64,000 nt of DNA from Actinoplanes sichuanensis (GCF_033097365.1 NZ_AP028461.1:5456001-5520000), one strand, 5' to 3'; numbered from the stretch's first letter, positions 51,496-60,580 are shown. Numbers and translations are program-made. Notes: generated from the letters alone by a model not told the origin.

Positions 51496-52541
51496 CCGCC
51501 CTCCTCGGTCGGGCCCGATTCCAGGGTGCCGCAGAGCAGGTCGGCCCGCTCCTGGAGGCCGATCAGGCCCTGGTGGGCGCCGGGCAGCGGGAGCGACGGG
51601 CGCGACGGCGGGCCGTTCGTCACGGTCACCCCGACGAACTTGCCGTCGTGCCACAGCTCCACCGTCGCGGCGGCGCCGGGAGCATGCTTGCGGACGTTGG
51701 TGAGCGCCTCCTGGACCGTACGATAAATGGCCCTCTGTCGTGGGGTGCCGACGGCGAGGCTGAGGTCTCCGGTCAGGTCGACGTCGATGCCGCTGTTGCC
51801 GATCAGGGTGCACAGGTCGGCCAGGGTCGGCTGCGGGGTCAGCTGGGTGACGTCGTCGCCCGACGCCCGCAGCAGAGTGACCATGGTGCGCAGCTCGTCG
51901 AGGGTGCCGACACTCAGCGACCGGATGGTGCGGGCCGCCTGCCGGGTGTCGTCGTCACCGGCCGACACCTGCAGCGCCCCGGCCTGTACGGCGATCAGGC
52001 TCACCTGATGCGACACCACGTCGTGCATCTCCCGGGCCAACTGGGCGCGCTCCTGAGCCAGGATGGCCTGCGCGTGCAGCACCCGCTCGTGCTCCTTGAC
52101 CTCCTCTATCTCCTCCAGCCGGCGGGACAGGTCGTGGCGGGTCTGCACCAGCTGACCCAGCAGCACCGGCAGGACCACGGTGGCCAGGGCGTAGACGAAG
52201 TAGATGACACTGTCGCCGATCGGGTCGCCGTCCGGTTCCAGCGGTGACGGCGAGGCCGACGCGATGGCGGCCAGCACCACACAGACCGACAGCAGCACCC
52301 GGTTGCGGGAGCGCTCAGCCAGCGTGTAGAGGGCCACGCACGGTGCGACCAGGGCGGCCTCCAGCAGCGTGGCGGGCAGGGTGAGCAGCACGACCGCGAG
52401 CGGGAACCGCCGCCGGAACGCCAGGGCGGCACACGCCACCACCGCCGAGCCGATCGCCACCGGGTGATCGCTCCACAGGTCCACCCAAATGTCGGCGGCG
52501 GCCGCCGCGATCAGGACGATCTCGATCAGGCGAACCTTCAT
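51456..52541 (-). CDS. Membrane sensor histidine kinase (HisKA_3 type)
   Basis: This 361-residue kinase starts at ATG 52541, overlapping the regulator stop (ATGA). About five membrane helices occupy residues 5-130. The phospho-His is in AREMHDVVSHQVSLIAVQAG; the ATPase part has EALTNVRKHAPGAAATVELW and HQGLIGLQERADLL. It is the DesK-like class common in actinomycetes. Here the regulator gene comes first. Confidence 0.93.
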   Translation of the reverse strand: MKVRLIEIVLIAAAAADIWVDLWSDHPVAIGSAVVACAALAFRRRFPLAVVLLTLPATLLEAALVAPCVALYTLAERSRNRVLLSVCVVLAAIASASPSPLEPDGDPIGDSVIYFVYALATVVLPVLLGQLVQTRHDLSRRLEEIEEVKEHERVLHAQAILAQERAQLAREMHDVVSHQVSLIAVQAGALQVSAGDDDTRQAARTIRSLSVGTLDELRTMVTLLRASGDDVTQLTPQPTLADLCTLIGNSGIDVDLTGDLSLAVGTPRQRAIYRTVQEALTNVRKHAPGAAATVELWHDGKFVGVTVTNGPPSRPSLPLPGAHQGLIGLQERADLLCGTLESGPTEEGGYRVRMRLPIHTD

Positions 52542-53200
52542 CGCCCGGTGTCCAGCAGCCCGGCCCGCTGGGCGAGCAGCGCCGCCTGGACCCGGCCGGA
52601 GACCCGCAGCTTGGTGAGCAGCGCGCTGACGTGGTCTTTGACCGTGCCGGTACCCAGATGCAGGCGGACCCCGATCTCGGCGTTGGACAGGCCCTCGGCC
52701 AGCAGCACGAGCACGTCGCGTTCCCGGTCGGTGAGCCGTTCGACGCGGGTGTCGGCCCGGTCGGCGCCGGCCTCGTCGGTCCGGGGCAGGCTGCGCAGCA
52801 GGGTCCGGGACGCCTTCGGCGACATCACCACCCCGCCCATCGCCAGGGTGCGCACCAGTTGGGCCAGGTGCTCCGGCTCGGTGTCCTTGAGCAGGAAGCC
52901 GGCCGCGCCCAGATGCAGGGCCTTGAGCACGTACTCGTCGGCGTCGAACGTGGTCAGCATCGCCACCACGGGCGGTTCGGGCAGCTCACGGACCCGGCTG
53001 AGGACGGTCAGCCCGTCCACGTCGGGCATCCGGATGTCGACCAGGACCACCTCGGGCTGGTGCTCCCGGATCGCCTCGAACGCGCCCGCACCACTCGTCG
53101 CCGCGACGACCTCGATGTCCGGCGCCGCGTTCAGGATCAGCCGGAAACCCGACCTGACCAGCGCCTCGTCGTCGACGACCACCACCCGGATCACGTGCAC
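52538..53200 (-). CDS. NarL/LuxR-family response regulator
   Basis: This 220-residue regulator starts at GTG 53200. The receiver has VVVVDDE, phospho-Asp D55 (VVLVDIRMPD) and FLLKDTEP; the output domain has LTDRERDVLVLLAEGLSNAE and VKDHVSALLTKLRVSG. It forms a coupled pair with the kinase downstream. Confidence 0.94.
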   Translation of the reverse strand: MHVIRVVVVDDEALVRSGFRLILNAAPDIEVVAATSGAGAFEAIREHQPEVVLVDIRMPDVDGLTVLSRVRELPEPPVVAMLTTFDADEYVLKALHLGAAGFLLKDTEPEHLAQLVRTLAMGGVVMSPKASRTLLRSLPRTDEAGADRADTRVERLTDRERDVLVLLAEGLSNAEIGVRLHLGTGTVKDHVSALLTKLRVSGRVQAALLAQRAGLLDTGR

Positions 53201-53240
53201 CGCCGCTCTGCCCCGTTGAGAATGCCGGTAGCACCCTAGA

Positions 53241-53282
53241 GCGTTCCCGCCGGCCGGCCACTCCGCCGACCGGCGGGAACGC
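53241..53282 (-). terminator. Hairpin terminator after the lysyl-oxidase-type gene
   Basis: GCGTTCCCGCCGG (53241-53253) is the exact reverse complement of CCGGCGGGAACGC (53270-53282) with a 16-base GC-rich spacer. It sits 18 bp past the leftward stop at 53301 and isolates that gene from the response regulator. Confidence 0.88.
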
Positions 53283-53300
53283 CCCCGCCACCGGGCTGGA

Positions 53301-54893
53301 TCAGCCGGCGATCCCGTACACCTTCGGAACCAGGAGGGTCCGCTGTGCGGCCGTACCGCCCAGAATGATCCGGCGAAGTGCCGTGTTGTTGGCGGTGCTC
53401 AGCTCGCCCAGCCGCTTCGCCGGGTTGGCGACGACCTGGATGTAGTAGGTGCCGTTGGGCAGATTCGTCACGTCGAACGACTGGCCCGGACGGTCCTGGC
53501 TGTAGGTGTCGCCGTTGCCGATGTCGAGGACCTCACGGACCGCGACGACGGTGTTGGCGCCGCACGAGGTGGACAGGTCGGTGTTGTCCGGCCGCCACTT
53601 CGCGCTCTTGATGGTGTAGTCGACGGCGTCGGTGTTGGCGAGGCAGAACGCCTCCTTGCCACTGCGCACCGCGAACCTCTTGTCCGCCTTCAGCAGGTTG
53701 TACTGCGCGAAGTCGGTGAAGTGCCAGTGCATGTGGCCCTCCCGCGCGTCCCACTGCATGGTGCCGGCGGGCCGCGAGCCGACCTGCTTGCCCTTGGCGT
53801 CGAAGTAGTACTGGTAGGCGTCCATCACCTCGGTACCGGTCCGCCGGAACCCGTCCACCACCAGGGGCGACGTGCCGGCGTTCCAGACCGTGGCGCCGAA
53901 GTTGACGTAGGTCCGGTTGTTCTCCCGGGACATCGAGATGCCCCATGCCGGCAGCGACCGCAGGTCCGGCTTGGGGCCGGCCTTCGGGGTCGCCTTCAGC
54001 GTGGCCGGACGGCTGGCGGCCGCCCGGAACTCGGGCCGGAACGCCGACACCTGCCGGCTCGCGTCGCCCTCGGCGGTGTGCCGGTCGTGACCGGCGGCCG
54101 TGGTGGCCAGCGCCAGGGCCGGCTCCTCCCGGGTGTCCGCCGACCGGGCCGCGGCCAGACCCGACTCGTCGGTCTTGACGTCGACGACGTTGACCGTGAT
54201 CTTGGCGGTGGCGTTCTTGGCCGGGATACCGAACGCCTTGCGGTACTTCGGGTTCACCGACGCCTCGGCGGTGTACTTCCCGGCGGCCAGCTTGGCCAGC
54301 GGCGCCGACGAGGCGGGCTGGTCCGGCACCTGCGCGTTCCACCCGGCCTGGACACCCCAGACCGAGCCGAGCGTGAACGGGTTCTCGCCACCGCACCGGG
54401 TCGGGTACGGGTTGGTCGCCGGAGCGTCCCGCCGGGTCCGCGCCGAGCTGTACGAGTTCCCGCAGAAGGACGTCTTGTAGCTGGTGACGACCTTCCCGGA
54501 CCTGTCCTTGAAGGTGATCGTGGTGAAGTCGGTCAGGCCGGTGAAGTCCTTCACCGTCCCGGCCGGAAGCTTGACCTGGGTGTTCTTCCCGTTCTTACGA
54601 ACCGTCCGGTACGCCACGATCGGCTTGTCGTAGCCGGTGCGCTTGGCCCGGACCTCGAACGGATCCTTACCCGCGATCACGTGCAGGCCCAGGTCCAGCG
54701 AGACGTACACCTCCCCTTCGGCGGCGTACCGCTCCGCTGTCACCGTGCCGGTCGCGGCGACGAAGTTCAGCGCGGGTGGCGTCGCGGCCGCCTCGGCCAC
54801 GCCGACCCCGCCTCCGGCGAGCACGAGCGCACCCGCCGCTACGCCGACCACCGGCCAGCGTGACCGCCGACGGCGGTTCTGCGCGTCAGTCAT
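53301..54893 (-). CDS. Secreted lysyl-oxidase-domain protein
   Basis: This 530-residue protein starts at ATG 54893 after GAGGGGGGA. A basic N-terminus and membrane-spanning signal (WPVVGVAAGALVLAGGGVG) precede an N-terminal domain of unknown type (to about 300). The C-terminal 200 residues contain QWDAREGHMHWHFTDFAQYN with the HxHxH copper-binding pattern, VREVLDIGNGDTYSQ and LPNGTYYIQVVANP, typical of bacterial lysyl oxidases. It may oxidise amines or lysines extracellularly using copper and a tyrosyl quinone. The long N-terminal region is unusual. Confidence 0.85.
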   Translation of the reverse strand: MTDAQNRRRRSRWPVVGVAAGALVLAGGGVGVAEAAATPPALNFVAATGTVTAERYAAEGEVYVSLDLGLHVIAGKDPFEVRAKRTGYDKPIVAYRTVRKNGKNTQVKLPAGTVKDFTGLTDFTTITFKDRSGKVVTSYKTSFCGNSYSSARTRRDAPATNPYPTRCGGENPFTLGSVWGVQAGWNAQVPDQPASSAPLAKLAAGKYTAEASVNPKYRKAFGIPAKNATAKITVNVVDVKTDESGLAAARSADTREEPALALATTAAGHDRHTAEGDASRQVSAFRPEFRAAASRPATLKATPKAGPKPDLRSLPAWGISMSRENNRTYVNFGATVWNAGTSPLVVDGFRRTGTEVMDAYQYYFDAKGKQVGSRPAGTMQWDAREGHMHWHFTDFAQYNLLKADKRFAVRSGKEAFCLANTDAVDYTIKSAKWRPDNTDLSTSCGANTVVAVREVLDIGNGDTYSQDRPGQSFDVTNLPNGTYYIQVVANPAKRLGELSTANNTALRRIILGGTAAQRTLLVPKVYGIAG

Positions 54894-55117
54894 CCGTTCC
54901 CCCCTCGATGTGGCCGGAGGTGTTCCGGCCCTGTGAGGGGGATCCCACGCGACCGCCTGTGAAGGCCCTGTGAAAAGCACCCTCCGGGGCACGAATCCGG
55001 TAGAGAGTCCAGCCGGTCGGCGGGGGTCGCCCCGCCGGGTGACGGGAACGAACGCATCGGCGCATTGACATGCACCGGTACCGCCGGAAGGCTGGCACCG
55101 GAGTCTGAGGAGGCTGA

Positions 55118-55354
55118 GTGGGCGGGTTCATCCTCGGTGTGGCCGTCGCGCTCTTCGTCGGGATGCGGCTGGCCCGCCTGATCGACGGCCGCAAGGGCGC
55201 GAAATCCGGCTACAAGAAAGCCAACACCGACCTTCCGGGTGCCCGGAAGAAGTCCTGGGCCGCGTTCTTCGCGCTGTTCCGGTTCGTCGCGCTGCTCGTC
55301 GTGATCGCGGCCGCGGTGATCTACGGATTCGTCAAGGCCAACGCGCCGAGCTGA
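55118..55354 (+). CDS. Small membrane protein
   Basis: This 78-residue protein starts at GTG 55118 after GAGGAGG. Two hydrophobic segments (GGFILGVAVALFVGMRLA; FFALFRFVALLVVIAAAVIY) flank a basic linker (DGRKGAKSGYKKANTD). No family recognised. It ends 2 bp from the convergent response-regulator stop. Confidence 0.75.
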   Translation: MGGFILGVAVALFVGMRLARLIDGRKGAKSGYKKANTDLPGARKKSWAAFFALFRFVALLVVIAAAVIYGFVKANAPS

Positions 55355-55356
55355 GC

Positions 55357-55998
55357 TCACCTCTCATAGGCCCACATCGCGACCTCCACCCGGTTGCGTG
55401 CCCCGAGCTTCGCCATCAGGCTCGCCACGTGCGTCTTCACCGTGCTCAGGCTGATGTGGAACTCGGCCGCGATCTCGGTGTTCGTCCGCCCCCGGGCGAC
55501 CGCGCCGAGCACCTCCTCCTCCCGGTCGGTCAGCGGGTCCACCGGCTGCCGCGGCGGCCCGGCCGGCCCCGAACCGGCGAACGCCTTCAGCAGCCGGGTC
55601 GTCACGTTCGGCGCGATCAGCGCGTCCCCGACGGCGGCCGCGTGCACCGCCTGGGCCAGCAGCGCCGCGCCGGCATCCTTCAGCAGGAAACCCCGCGCCC
55701 CGGCCCGCAGCGCCGCGTAGACGTACTCGTCGAGGTCGAAGGTCGTGATGACGACCACCGCGAGCGGATCGGCGACGCCGGGCCCGGCCAGCCTGCGGGT
55801 CGCCTCGATGCCGTCGACGCCGGGCATCCGGATGTCGAACAGACAGACGTCCGGACGCAGCCGCCGGGCCAACTCGACGGCCCGCAACCCGTCCGCGGCC
55901 TGGCCGATCACCTCGATGTCGGGCTCCGCGTCGAGGATCATCGTGAGCCCGGTCCGAACGATCTCCTGATCATCGGCGACCACCACCCGCACGGTCAT
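55357..55998 (-). CDS. NarL/LuxR-family response regulator
   Basis: This 213-residue regulator starts at ATG 55998, overlapping the kinase stop (ATGA). D55 (VCLFDIRMPG) is the phospho-acceptor; the output domain has LTDREEEVLGAVARGRTNTE and VKTHVASLMAKLGARNR. Second gene of the kinase/regulator pair. Confidence 0.94.
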   Translation of the reverse strand: MTVRVVVADDQEIVRTGLTMILDAEPDIEVIGQAADGLRAVELARRLRPDVCLFDIRMPGVDGIEATRRLAGPGVADPLAVVVITTFDLDEYVYAALRAGARGFLLKDAGAALLAQAVHAAAVGDALIAPNVTTRLLKAFAGSGPAGPPRQPVDPLTDREEEVLGAVARGRTNTEIAAEFHISLSTVKTHVASLMAKLGARNRVEVAMWAYER

Positions 55999-57107
55999 GC
56001 CAGGCCCCGCGGCAACTCGGCCGTCACGGTCCAGCCGCGCCCCTCACCCGGACCGGCCTCGCAGACCCCGCCCAGCAGCGCCGCCCGCTCCCGCATCCCG
56101 GCCAGCCCGAATCCGCCGGACCTCGGACCGCCGCCGTCGCCGTCGTCGGTCACGCACAGCCGCACCGTCCCCGCCCCGGCCGACACCCGCACCGAGATCC
56201 GGGTGGCGTGCCGGGCGTGCCGGCGGGCGTTCGTCACCGACTCCTGCGCCAGCCGGTAGATCGCGGTGCCCACCGCCGGCGGCAGCTCGCCCAGCCCCGC
56301 GTCGATCTGCACCTCGACCTCCGGGCCCTCCGGCGACGGACCGGCCAACCCGGCCACATCGGCGACCGCCGGGCTCGGCGCCAGCTCGGCCGGATCACCA
56401 CCGCGCAGCGCCCGCACCATCGTGCGCATCTCGCCGAGCGCCCGCACCGCCTCCGCCTCGATCACCCGCAACGCGTCGACCGCCCCCTCCGGTGAGGTCC
56501 GCGACACGGCGATGCCCGCCTGTGCCCGGATCGCCATCGCCGACACGTGATGGGCCACGGTGTCGTGCAGGTCGCGGGCCAGCCGCTCCCGTTCCAGCAG
56601 TTTCGCCTGGTCCAGCTCACGGACCCGGAGCCGCGACCGGTAGCGCATGGCCGCCGCCACCGCGAACACCACGGACATCACCAGATAGCCGGCGATCTGG
56701 TCGGTCGCGGTGATCGCCCCGGTGACCGCGGACACCGCGATCTTGGCGAGGATCAGCGTCGCACCGGCCACGATCTCCCGGCCCGAACCCCAGCGCACCA
56801 GCGCGTACGCCAGCAACAACACGAACGCGCCGGACACCAGGGCCGGCTGGTGCCCGGTGAACAGCGGAACGATCCAGCTCACACCGAAGACGATCGCGAC
56901 CGTCGACAACGGCCGCTGCCGCCGCCACAGGAGCGCCGGAACCAGCGCCAGAGTCATCACCACGGTGGCCACCCGAGCCGGAACGTCCGGCCGCAGCAGG
57001 CCTTCGGCCAGCACGGCCACCATCAGCACGGCGACCAGCACCCAGTCGCGCCGTTGGCGAGCCGGCGCATCCGGAGGACGAGGCTCGGCAAGCAACGGTC
57101 CCAACAC
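55995..57107 (-). CDS. Membrane sensor histidine kinase (HisKA_3 type)
   Basis: This kinase is about 370 residues from GTG 57107 (VLGPLLAEPRPPDAPARQ); the frame stays open to 57500, but that part is antisense to the DUF2306 gene. The ribosome site is weak, so the start is uncertain. Several membrane helices (about 25-165), phospho-His in RDLHDTVAHHVSAMAIRAQA, ATPase boxes ESVTNARRHARHATRI, VTDDGDGGG and GFGLAGMRERAALLGG follow. The divergent DUF2306 gene 133 bp away may be its target. Confidence 0.9.
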   Translation of the reverse strand: MLGPLLAEPRPPDAPARQRRDWVLVAVLMVAVLAEGLLRPDVPARVATVVMTLALVPALLWRRQRPLSTVAIVFGVSWIVPLFTGHQPALVSGAFVLLLAYALVRWGSGREIVAGATLILAKIAVSAVTGAITATDQIAGYLVMSVVFAVAAAMRYRSRLRVRELDQAKLLERERLARDLHDTVAHHVSAMAIRAQAGIAVSRTSPEGAVDALRVIEAEAVRALGEMRTMVRALRGGDPAELAPSPAVADVAGLAGPSPEGPEVEVQIDAGLGELPPAVGTAIYRLAQESVTNARRHARHATRISVRVSAGAGTVRLCVTDDGDGGGPRSGGFGLAGMRERAALLGGVCEAGPGEGRGWTVTAELPRGLA

Positions 57108-57240
57108 GATCCGATCGTACGCAGCGCGCGCCCGCCACGGACTGGCCTGAAGTACGGCCCTTCTCCCCCACTTTCGGCCGGTGCGACAGCGGCCCCGGCA
57201 CCGATGAGAACGACCCCGTCCGACAGCCAGCATCGACGTC

Positions 57241-57912
57241 ATGAAGTCCTCATCGCACTGGCTCATCCCGGCCGGGCTCCTGGCGCTCACCCTCGTGCCC
57301 GCGGTCGCGGGCTCGCTGCGGCTGTCCGAGATGGCCGGCGGCGCCGCGGTGATCCCCGACGGCGAACGGGTCACCCAGTCCCCGGTCGCGCTGGTCGCGC
57401 ACATCGTCAGCGTCATCGTGTTCGGGGTGCTCGGCGCGTTCCAGTTCGCGCCCGGCGTACGCCGTCGTTTCCGCAGGTGGCACCGCACCGCCGGCCGCAT
57501 CGTGGCACCGGCCGGTGTGATCGCCGCGGTCAGCGGTCTGTGGCTGACCGTGTTCCTGCCCGCCGCCGCGGCGGACAGCCTCGCCCTCTCCCTGATCCGG
57601 GTCGTGGTCGTCGGGTGGATGGTGACGGCGCTGATCCTGGGCGTGGCCGCGGCTCTGCGCCGCGACTTCGGCGCGCACCGGGCGTGGATGATCCGCGGCT
57701 ACGCCATCGGGATGGGCGCCGGCACCCAGTTCTTCACCCTGACCGCGTGGCAGGTCACGGCCGGCGAGTTCACCCCGGCCGGCCGTACCGCCATGATGGC
57801 CGCCGCCTGGTTGATCAACGCCCTGGTGGCCGAATGGCTGATCCGCGGCCGGCCGGCATCGGGGCGCCGGGCGAACCGTCAGAAACTGTCCAGATCGACC
57901 GTGGGCTCCTAG
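57241..57912 (+). CDS. DUF2306 membrane protein
   Basis: This 223-residue protein starts at ATG 57241. It has six or so membrane helices and DUF2306 features: HIVSVIVFGVLGAFQFAPGV, RRWHRTAGRIVAPAGVIAAV, RDFGAHRAWMIRGYAIGMGA with conserved His residues that might bind haem or metal. Related proteins are uncharacterised. It is divergent from the kinase and its stop overlaps the convergent paralogue's stop by three bases. Confidence 0.88.
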   Translation: MKSSSHWLIPAGLLALTLVPAVAGSLRLSEMAGGAAVIPDGERVTQSPVALVAHIVSVIVFGVLGAFQFAPGVRRRFRRWHRTAGRIVAPAGVIAAVSGLWLTVFLPAAAADSLALSLIRVVVVGWMVTALILGVAAALRRDFGAHRAWMIRGYAIGMGAGTQFFTLTAWQVTAGEFTPAGRTAMMAAAWLINALVAEWLIRGRPASGRRANRQKLSRSTVGS

Positions 57913-58280
57913 CCCAGGACGGCCATCGCATGCACGAGGGTCAGGGCCACCCAGATCCAGACGACCACCGCCGCGACGGCCAGGACGATGATGCGGGACC
58001 GCCGGGACTCCGGGGTCTCCGGCGGGAGCGGCAGTCGCCTCGATTGCCCGGTCTGCTCCGCCGGCAGGACGGTCCACAGACCTCCGACGGAGCGGCGAGA
58101 ATCCGGGCTCGGCGGCGGAGGCGGGGGCTTTGGCGCCTCCGGGAGTGCGGGCTCCTCGGCGGCCGTCCGGCGGCAGACCGCGATGGCGGCGACCGCCGCG
58201 AGGCCGGCGACACCCACGGCGGCCAGCGGCAGCCACCGGGGCAGGCGGGAGGCAGATGGTTCGGTCACGGGCCACCGCAT
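57909..58280 (-). CDS. Two-TM repeat-family protein, copy 1 (short tail)
   Basis: This 123-residue protein is the most downstream of four tandem paralogues. It has the shared MRWPVTEPS start, TM1 (LPRWLPLAAVGVAGLAAVAA), a proline-rich linker (PKPPPPPPSPDSRR) and TM2 (RIIVLAVAAVVVWIWVALT). It ends only nine residues after TM2 and lacks the Cys-containing tail of its siblings, so it may be a truncated or specialised member. Family not recognised. Confidence 0.72.
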   Translation of the reverse strand: MRWPVTEPSASRLPRWLPLAAVGVAGLAAVAAIAVCRRTAAEEPALPEAPKPPPPPPSPDSRRSVGGLWTVLPAEQTGQSRRLPLPPETPESRRSRIIVLAVAAVVVWIWVALTLVHAMAVLG

Positions 58281-58316
58281 CGGCAACCGAACACCAACCT
58301 GAAGGAAACCGGAGGG

Positions 58317-58838
58317 TCAGTAGCCGCGGCAACCAGTCATGGCCCAGCTGCTGAGGTCGATCTCGTCATCCAGGTCGTCGTCCTCGAACTGAACGACGTC
58401 ATGGCCGAGGCGGGCCCCATCCGACGAGGCCCACTGCCGGTCAGCTCGATCGCACGGGTCGGCCAGCGCGTTGTGGGCGACGGCGGTCACCCAGACACAG
58501 ACGACCGCGGCGGTGATGGCCAGCAGGATCGCGCGGAAGCGTGGAGAGTCCGGCTCCTCCGACCGAGGCGCCGTCTCCACCGGTTCCGGCTGTCTCGCCT
58601 GGTCCGGGTTCGGCTTCTCGGCCGACAGGGCGCCCAGGAAGGCCTCGACGAAGCGCCGGGCATCCGAGGGTGGCGGCGGGGGCGGCGCGACCGGCGGTTC
58701 CGGGACGGGCGACGGCCGGCAGCGGACGGCCACGGCGGTCACCGCCGCCACGCCGGCGATACCCACGGCGGTCGCGGCGGCCAGCCGCAGCCACCGGGGC
58801 AGGGTGGGCTCGGACGGTTCGGTCACGGGCCACCACAT
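58317..58838 (-). CDS. Two-TM repeat-family protein, copy 2
   Basis: This 173-residue paralogue starts at ATG 58838 (MWWPVTEPSEPTLPRWLRLA). TM1, a long Pro-rich linker (VAPPPPPPSDARRF then QARQPEPVETAPRSEEP) and TM2 (FRAILLAITAAVVCVWVTAV) are followed by a 50-residue extracytoplasmic tail bracketed by Cys (DPCDRAD, TGCRGY) with an acidic middle (EDDDLDDEIDL). The leader is nearly identical to those of copies 1 and 4. Confidence 0.75.
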   Translation of the reverse strand: MWWPVTEPSEPTLPRWLRLAAATAVGIAGVAAVTAVAVRCRPSPVPEPPVAPPPPPPSDARRFVEAFLGALSAEKPNPDQARQPEPVETAPRSEEPDSPRFRAILLAITAAVVCVWVTAVAHNALADPCDRADRQWASSDGARLGHDVVQFEDDDLDDEIDLSSWAMTGCRGY

Positions 58839-58873
58839 CGGCAACCGAACACCAACCTGAGGGGAACCGGACC

Positions 58874-59308
58874 TCAAGGCCGGGCCGTGCAGGAGCCGAG
58901 GACGATGTCGAGACCGCCGTAGACGTTGCTCGCGACATCAGACGAATAGTCGTCCACCGTTCGATAGGCGTCTACCTTGAGTTCCGCTTCCCGGTGATCC
59001 GGGCGGTAGGAGGCGGCGCCGCACACCGATCCGTACGACTCGTTGGTGTGGACCGCCAGCGCCCACACCCCGACGACACCGGCCGCGATCGCCAGCAGGA
59101 CGGCCCGGAACCACGGCGGGTCGGACCGCTCGGCGGGCGGGCCGGGCGCCGGCGGTGCCGGGGGCGGCGACGGCCGGTCGGGTTCCTCGGCGACGACCGG
59201 CTTGCGGCGAAGAGCGACCGCGGCGGCCAGGACCCCGATGACGGCCACCGCGGTCACGGCGGCCGCCGGCAGCAGGCGGGGCCGGGTGGGCTCGGACGGT
59301 TCGGTCAC
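58874..59308 (-). CDS. Two-TM repeat-family protein, copy 3
   Basis: This 144-residue paralogue starts at GTG 59308 with AGGGG 6 bases upstream; it lacks the ATG and leader of copies 1, 2 and 4, which supports VTEPS as the shared core. TM1 (LLPAAAVTAVAVIGVLAAAV), linker (SPPPAPPAPGPPAE), TM2 (FRAVLLAIAAGVVGVWALAV) and a tail with two Cys (GSVCGAAS, GSCTARP) follow. Confidence 0.75.
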   Translation of the reverse strand: MTEPSEPTRPRLLPAAAVTAVAVIGVLAAAVALRRKPVVAEEPDRPSPPPAPPAPGPPAERSDPPWFRAVLLAIAAGVVGVWALAVHTNESYGSVCGAASYRPDHREAELKVDAYRTVDDYSSDVASNVYGGLDIVLGSCTARP

Positions 59309-59318
59309 CGGACGCCCC

Positions 59319-59723
59319 TCACCGGCACTCGTCGGGGAGGCTGCTGAGACTGCCCATCGAGCCGCCTCCCACGCTGAAGGACGAGGACGGATAGCGGGAT
59401 CGGGACGCCCGGGCCTCCGCGCACTCGGCCTCGACCGAGTCGTGGTGGAGGACCGCCAGCCCCCACCCCGCGGCGACACCGACCACGAGCGCCAGGAGGA
59501 CCACGCGGACACGCGTCCGTCGCACCGGCGGTGCCGACGGCGGGGGCGGCGGCGGGAGCGGCGGGGGTGTCGCCTCGACGACGACGGGGACGGCCGGGGC
59601 GGCGGATTTCCGGCGACGGGCCATCACGGTGGCCGCCGCGGCGAGGCCGGCGACGCCCGCGGCGGCCAGCGGAAGCCACCGGGGCAGCACGGACTTGGGT
59701 GGTTCGATCACGGGCCACCGCAT
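59319..59723 (-). CDS. Two-TM repeat-family protein, copy 4
   Basis: This 134-residue protein starts at ATG 59723 (MRWPVIEPPKSVLPRWLPLA) and is first in the leftward set. TM1, linker (PPPLPPPPPPSAPP), TM2 (VRVVLLALVVGVAAGWGLAV) and a Ser-rich tail with Cys at both ends (AECAEARAS, PDECR) are present. It is 68 bp divergent from the leucine-rich gene. Confidence 0.75.
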   Translation of the reverse strand: MRWPVIEPPKSVLPRWLPLAAAGVAGLAAAATVMARRRKSAAPAVPVVVEATPPPLPPPPPPSAPPVRRTRVRVVLLALVVGVAAGWGLAVLHHDSVEAECAEARASRSRYPSSSFSVGGGSMGSLSSLPDECR

Positions 59724-59791
59724 CGGCAACCGAACGCCAACCTGAAGGAAACCGGGCGGAGTTCCGCGGCGCCCGTCGATACATTGGCGCG

Positions 59792-60580
59792 ATGACGTCG
59801 GACGAGGTGCCGCCCCGGGTGTTCGTGAACCAGTTCGCCGATGCCGTCGGGCCCGGCCCGCAGCAACTCGCCCGGGACCATTGCCGGTGTGTCGGCTCGT
59901 CGCGGGCCCGGCCGGTGGCGGTGGCCTTCCACGGGGAGCGTCAGGACACCTCGTCGGCCGGGTGGCTGCGGATGCTGGAGCTGATCGACGAGGCGGTGGC
60001 CGACGAGCGGGAGGTGTTCCGGCCGCTGGTCGAGATGACCGCCGCGCAGCGCCGCGACCTGATCACCCTGCCGCGCGAGATCGGTCGGCTGACCAGGGTC
60101 AAGCACCTCGTGCTGTACGGCAGCAACCTGGTCCGGATCCCGCCGGAGATCGGGCGGATGAGCGCTCTGGAACGGTTCGACCCGTACACGTCGTACCGGC
60201 TGCACTGGTTCCCCTACGAGCTGACCAGGTGCACGGCGCTGATCGACAGCACGGTCAGCACCCGGGCGATCTACGGCAACTTCAAGCACCGGCCTCCGTT
60301 TCCCGCGCTGCGCGCGGTAACCCGCGGCGATCTCACCGATCTCGACCCCTATCTGCACGGCACCGAGGGGGTACGCACGTGCAGCGTCTGCGACCAGCCG
60401 GTCGGCGGCGAGATGCGGCAGGTGTGGATCTCCCGTGGGGCCGGCACGGACGTGTGGCCGTTCCTGGTGAACGCGTGCTCGCAGGCCTGCGTGGACGCGC
60501 TGCCCGTACCGGCCCGCAACCATGTGCCCACACCGCACCTGGGCGGCCCCGACGTGGTCCAGCCGGAATCCGGCTGGTGA
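59792..60580 (+). CDS. Leucine-rich-repeat-like protein
   Basis: This 262-residue soluble protein starts at ATG 59792. The middle has two or three LRR-like units (LPREIGRLTRVKHLVLYGSN, LVRIPPEIGRMSALERFD). The C-terminal part has paired Cys (CSVCDQPV and CSQACVDALP) that could bind zinc. Related LRR-containing proteins are frequent in Actinoplanes and Streptomyces, with unknown partners. Confidence 0.75.
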   Translation: MTSDEVPPRVFVNQFADAVGPGPQQLARDHCRCVGSSRARPVAVAFHGERQDTSSAGWLRMLELIDEAVADEREVFRPLVEMTAAQRRDLITLPREIGRLTRVKHLVLYGSNLVRIPPEIGRMSALERFDPYTSYRLHWFPYELTRCTALIDSTVSTRAIYGNFKHRPPFPALRAVTRGDLTDLDPYLHGTEGVRTCSVCDQPVGGEMRQVWISRGAGTDVWPFLVNACSQACVDALPVPARNHVPTPHLGGPDVVQPESGW

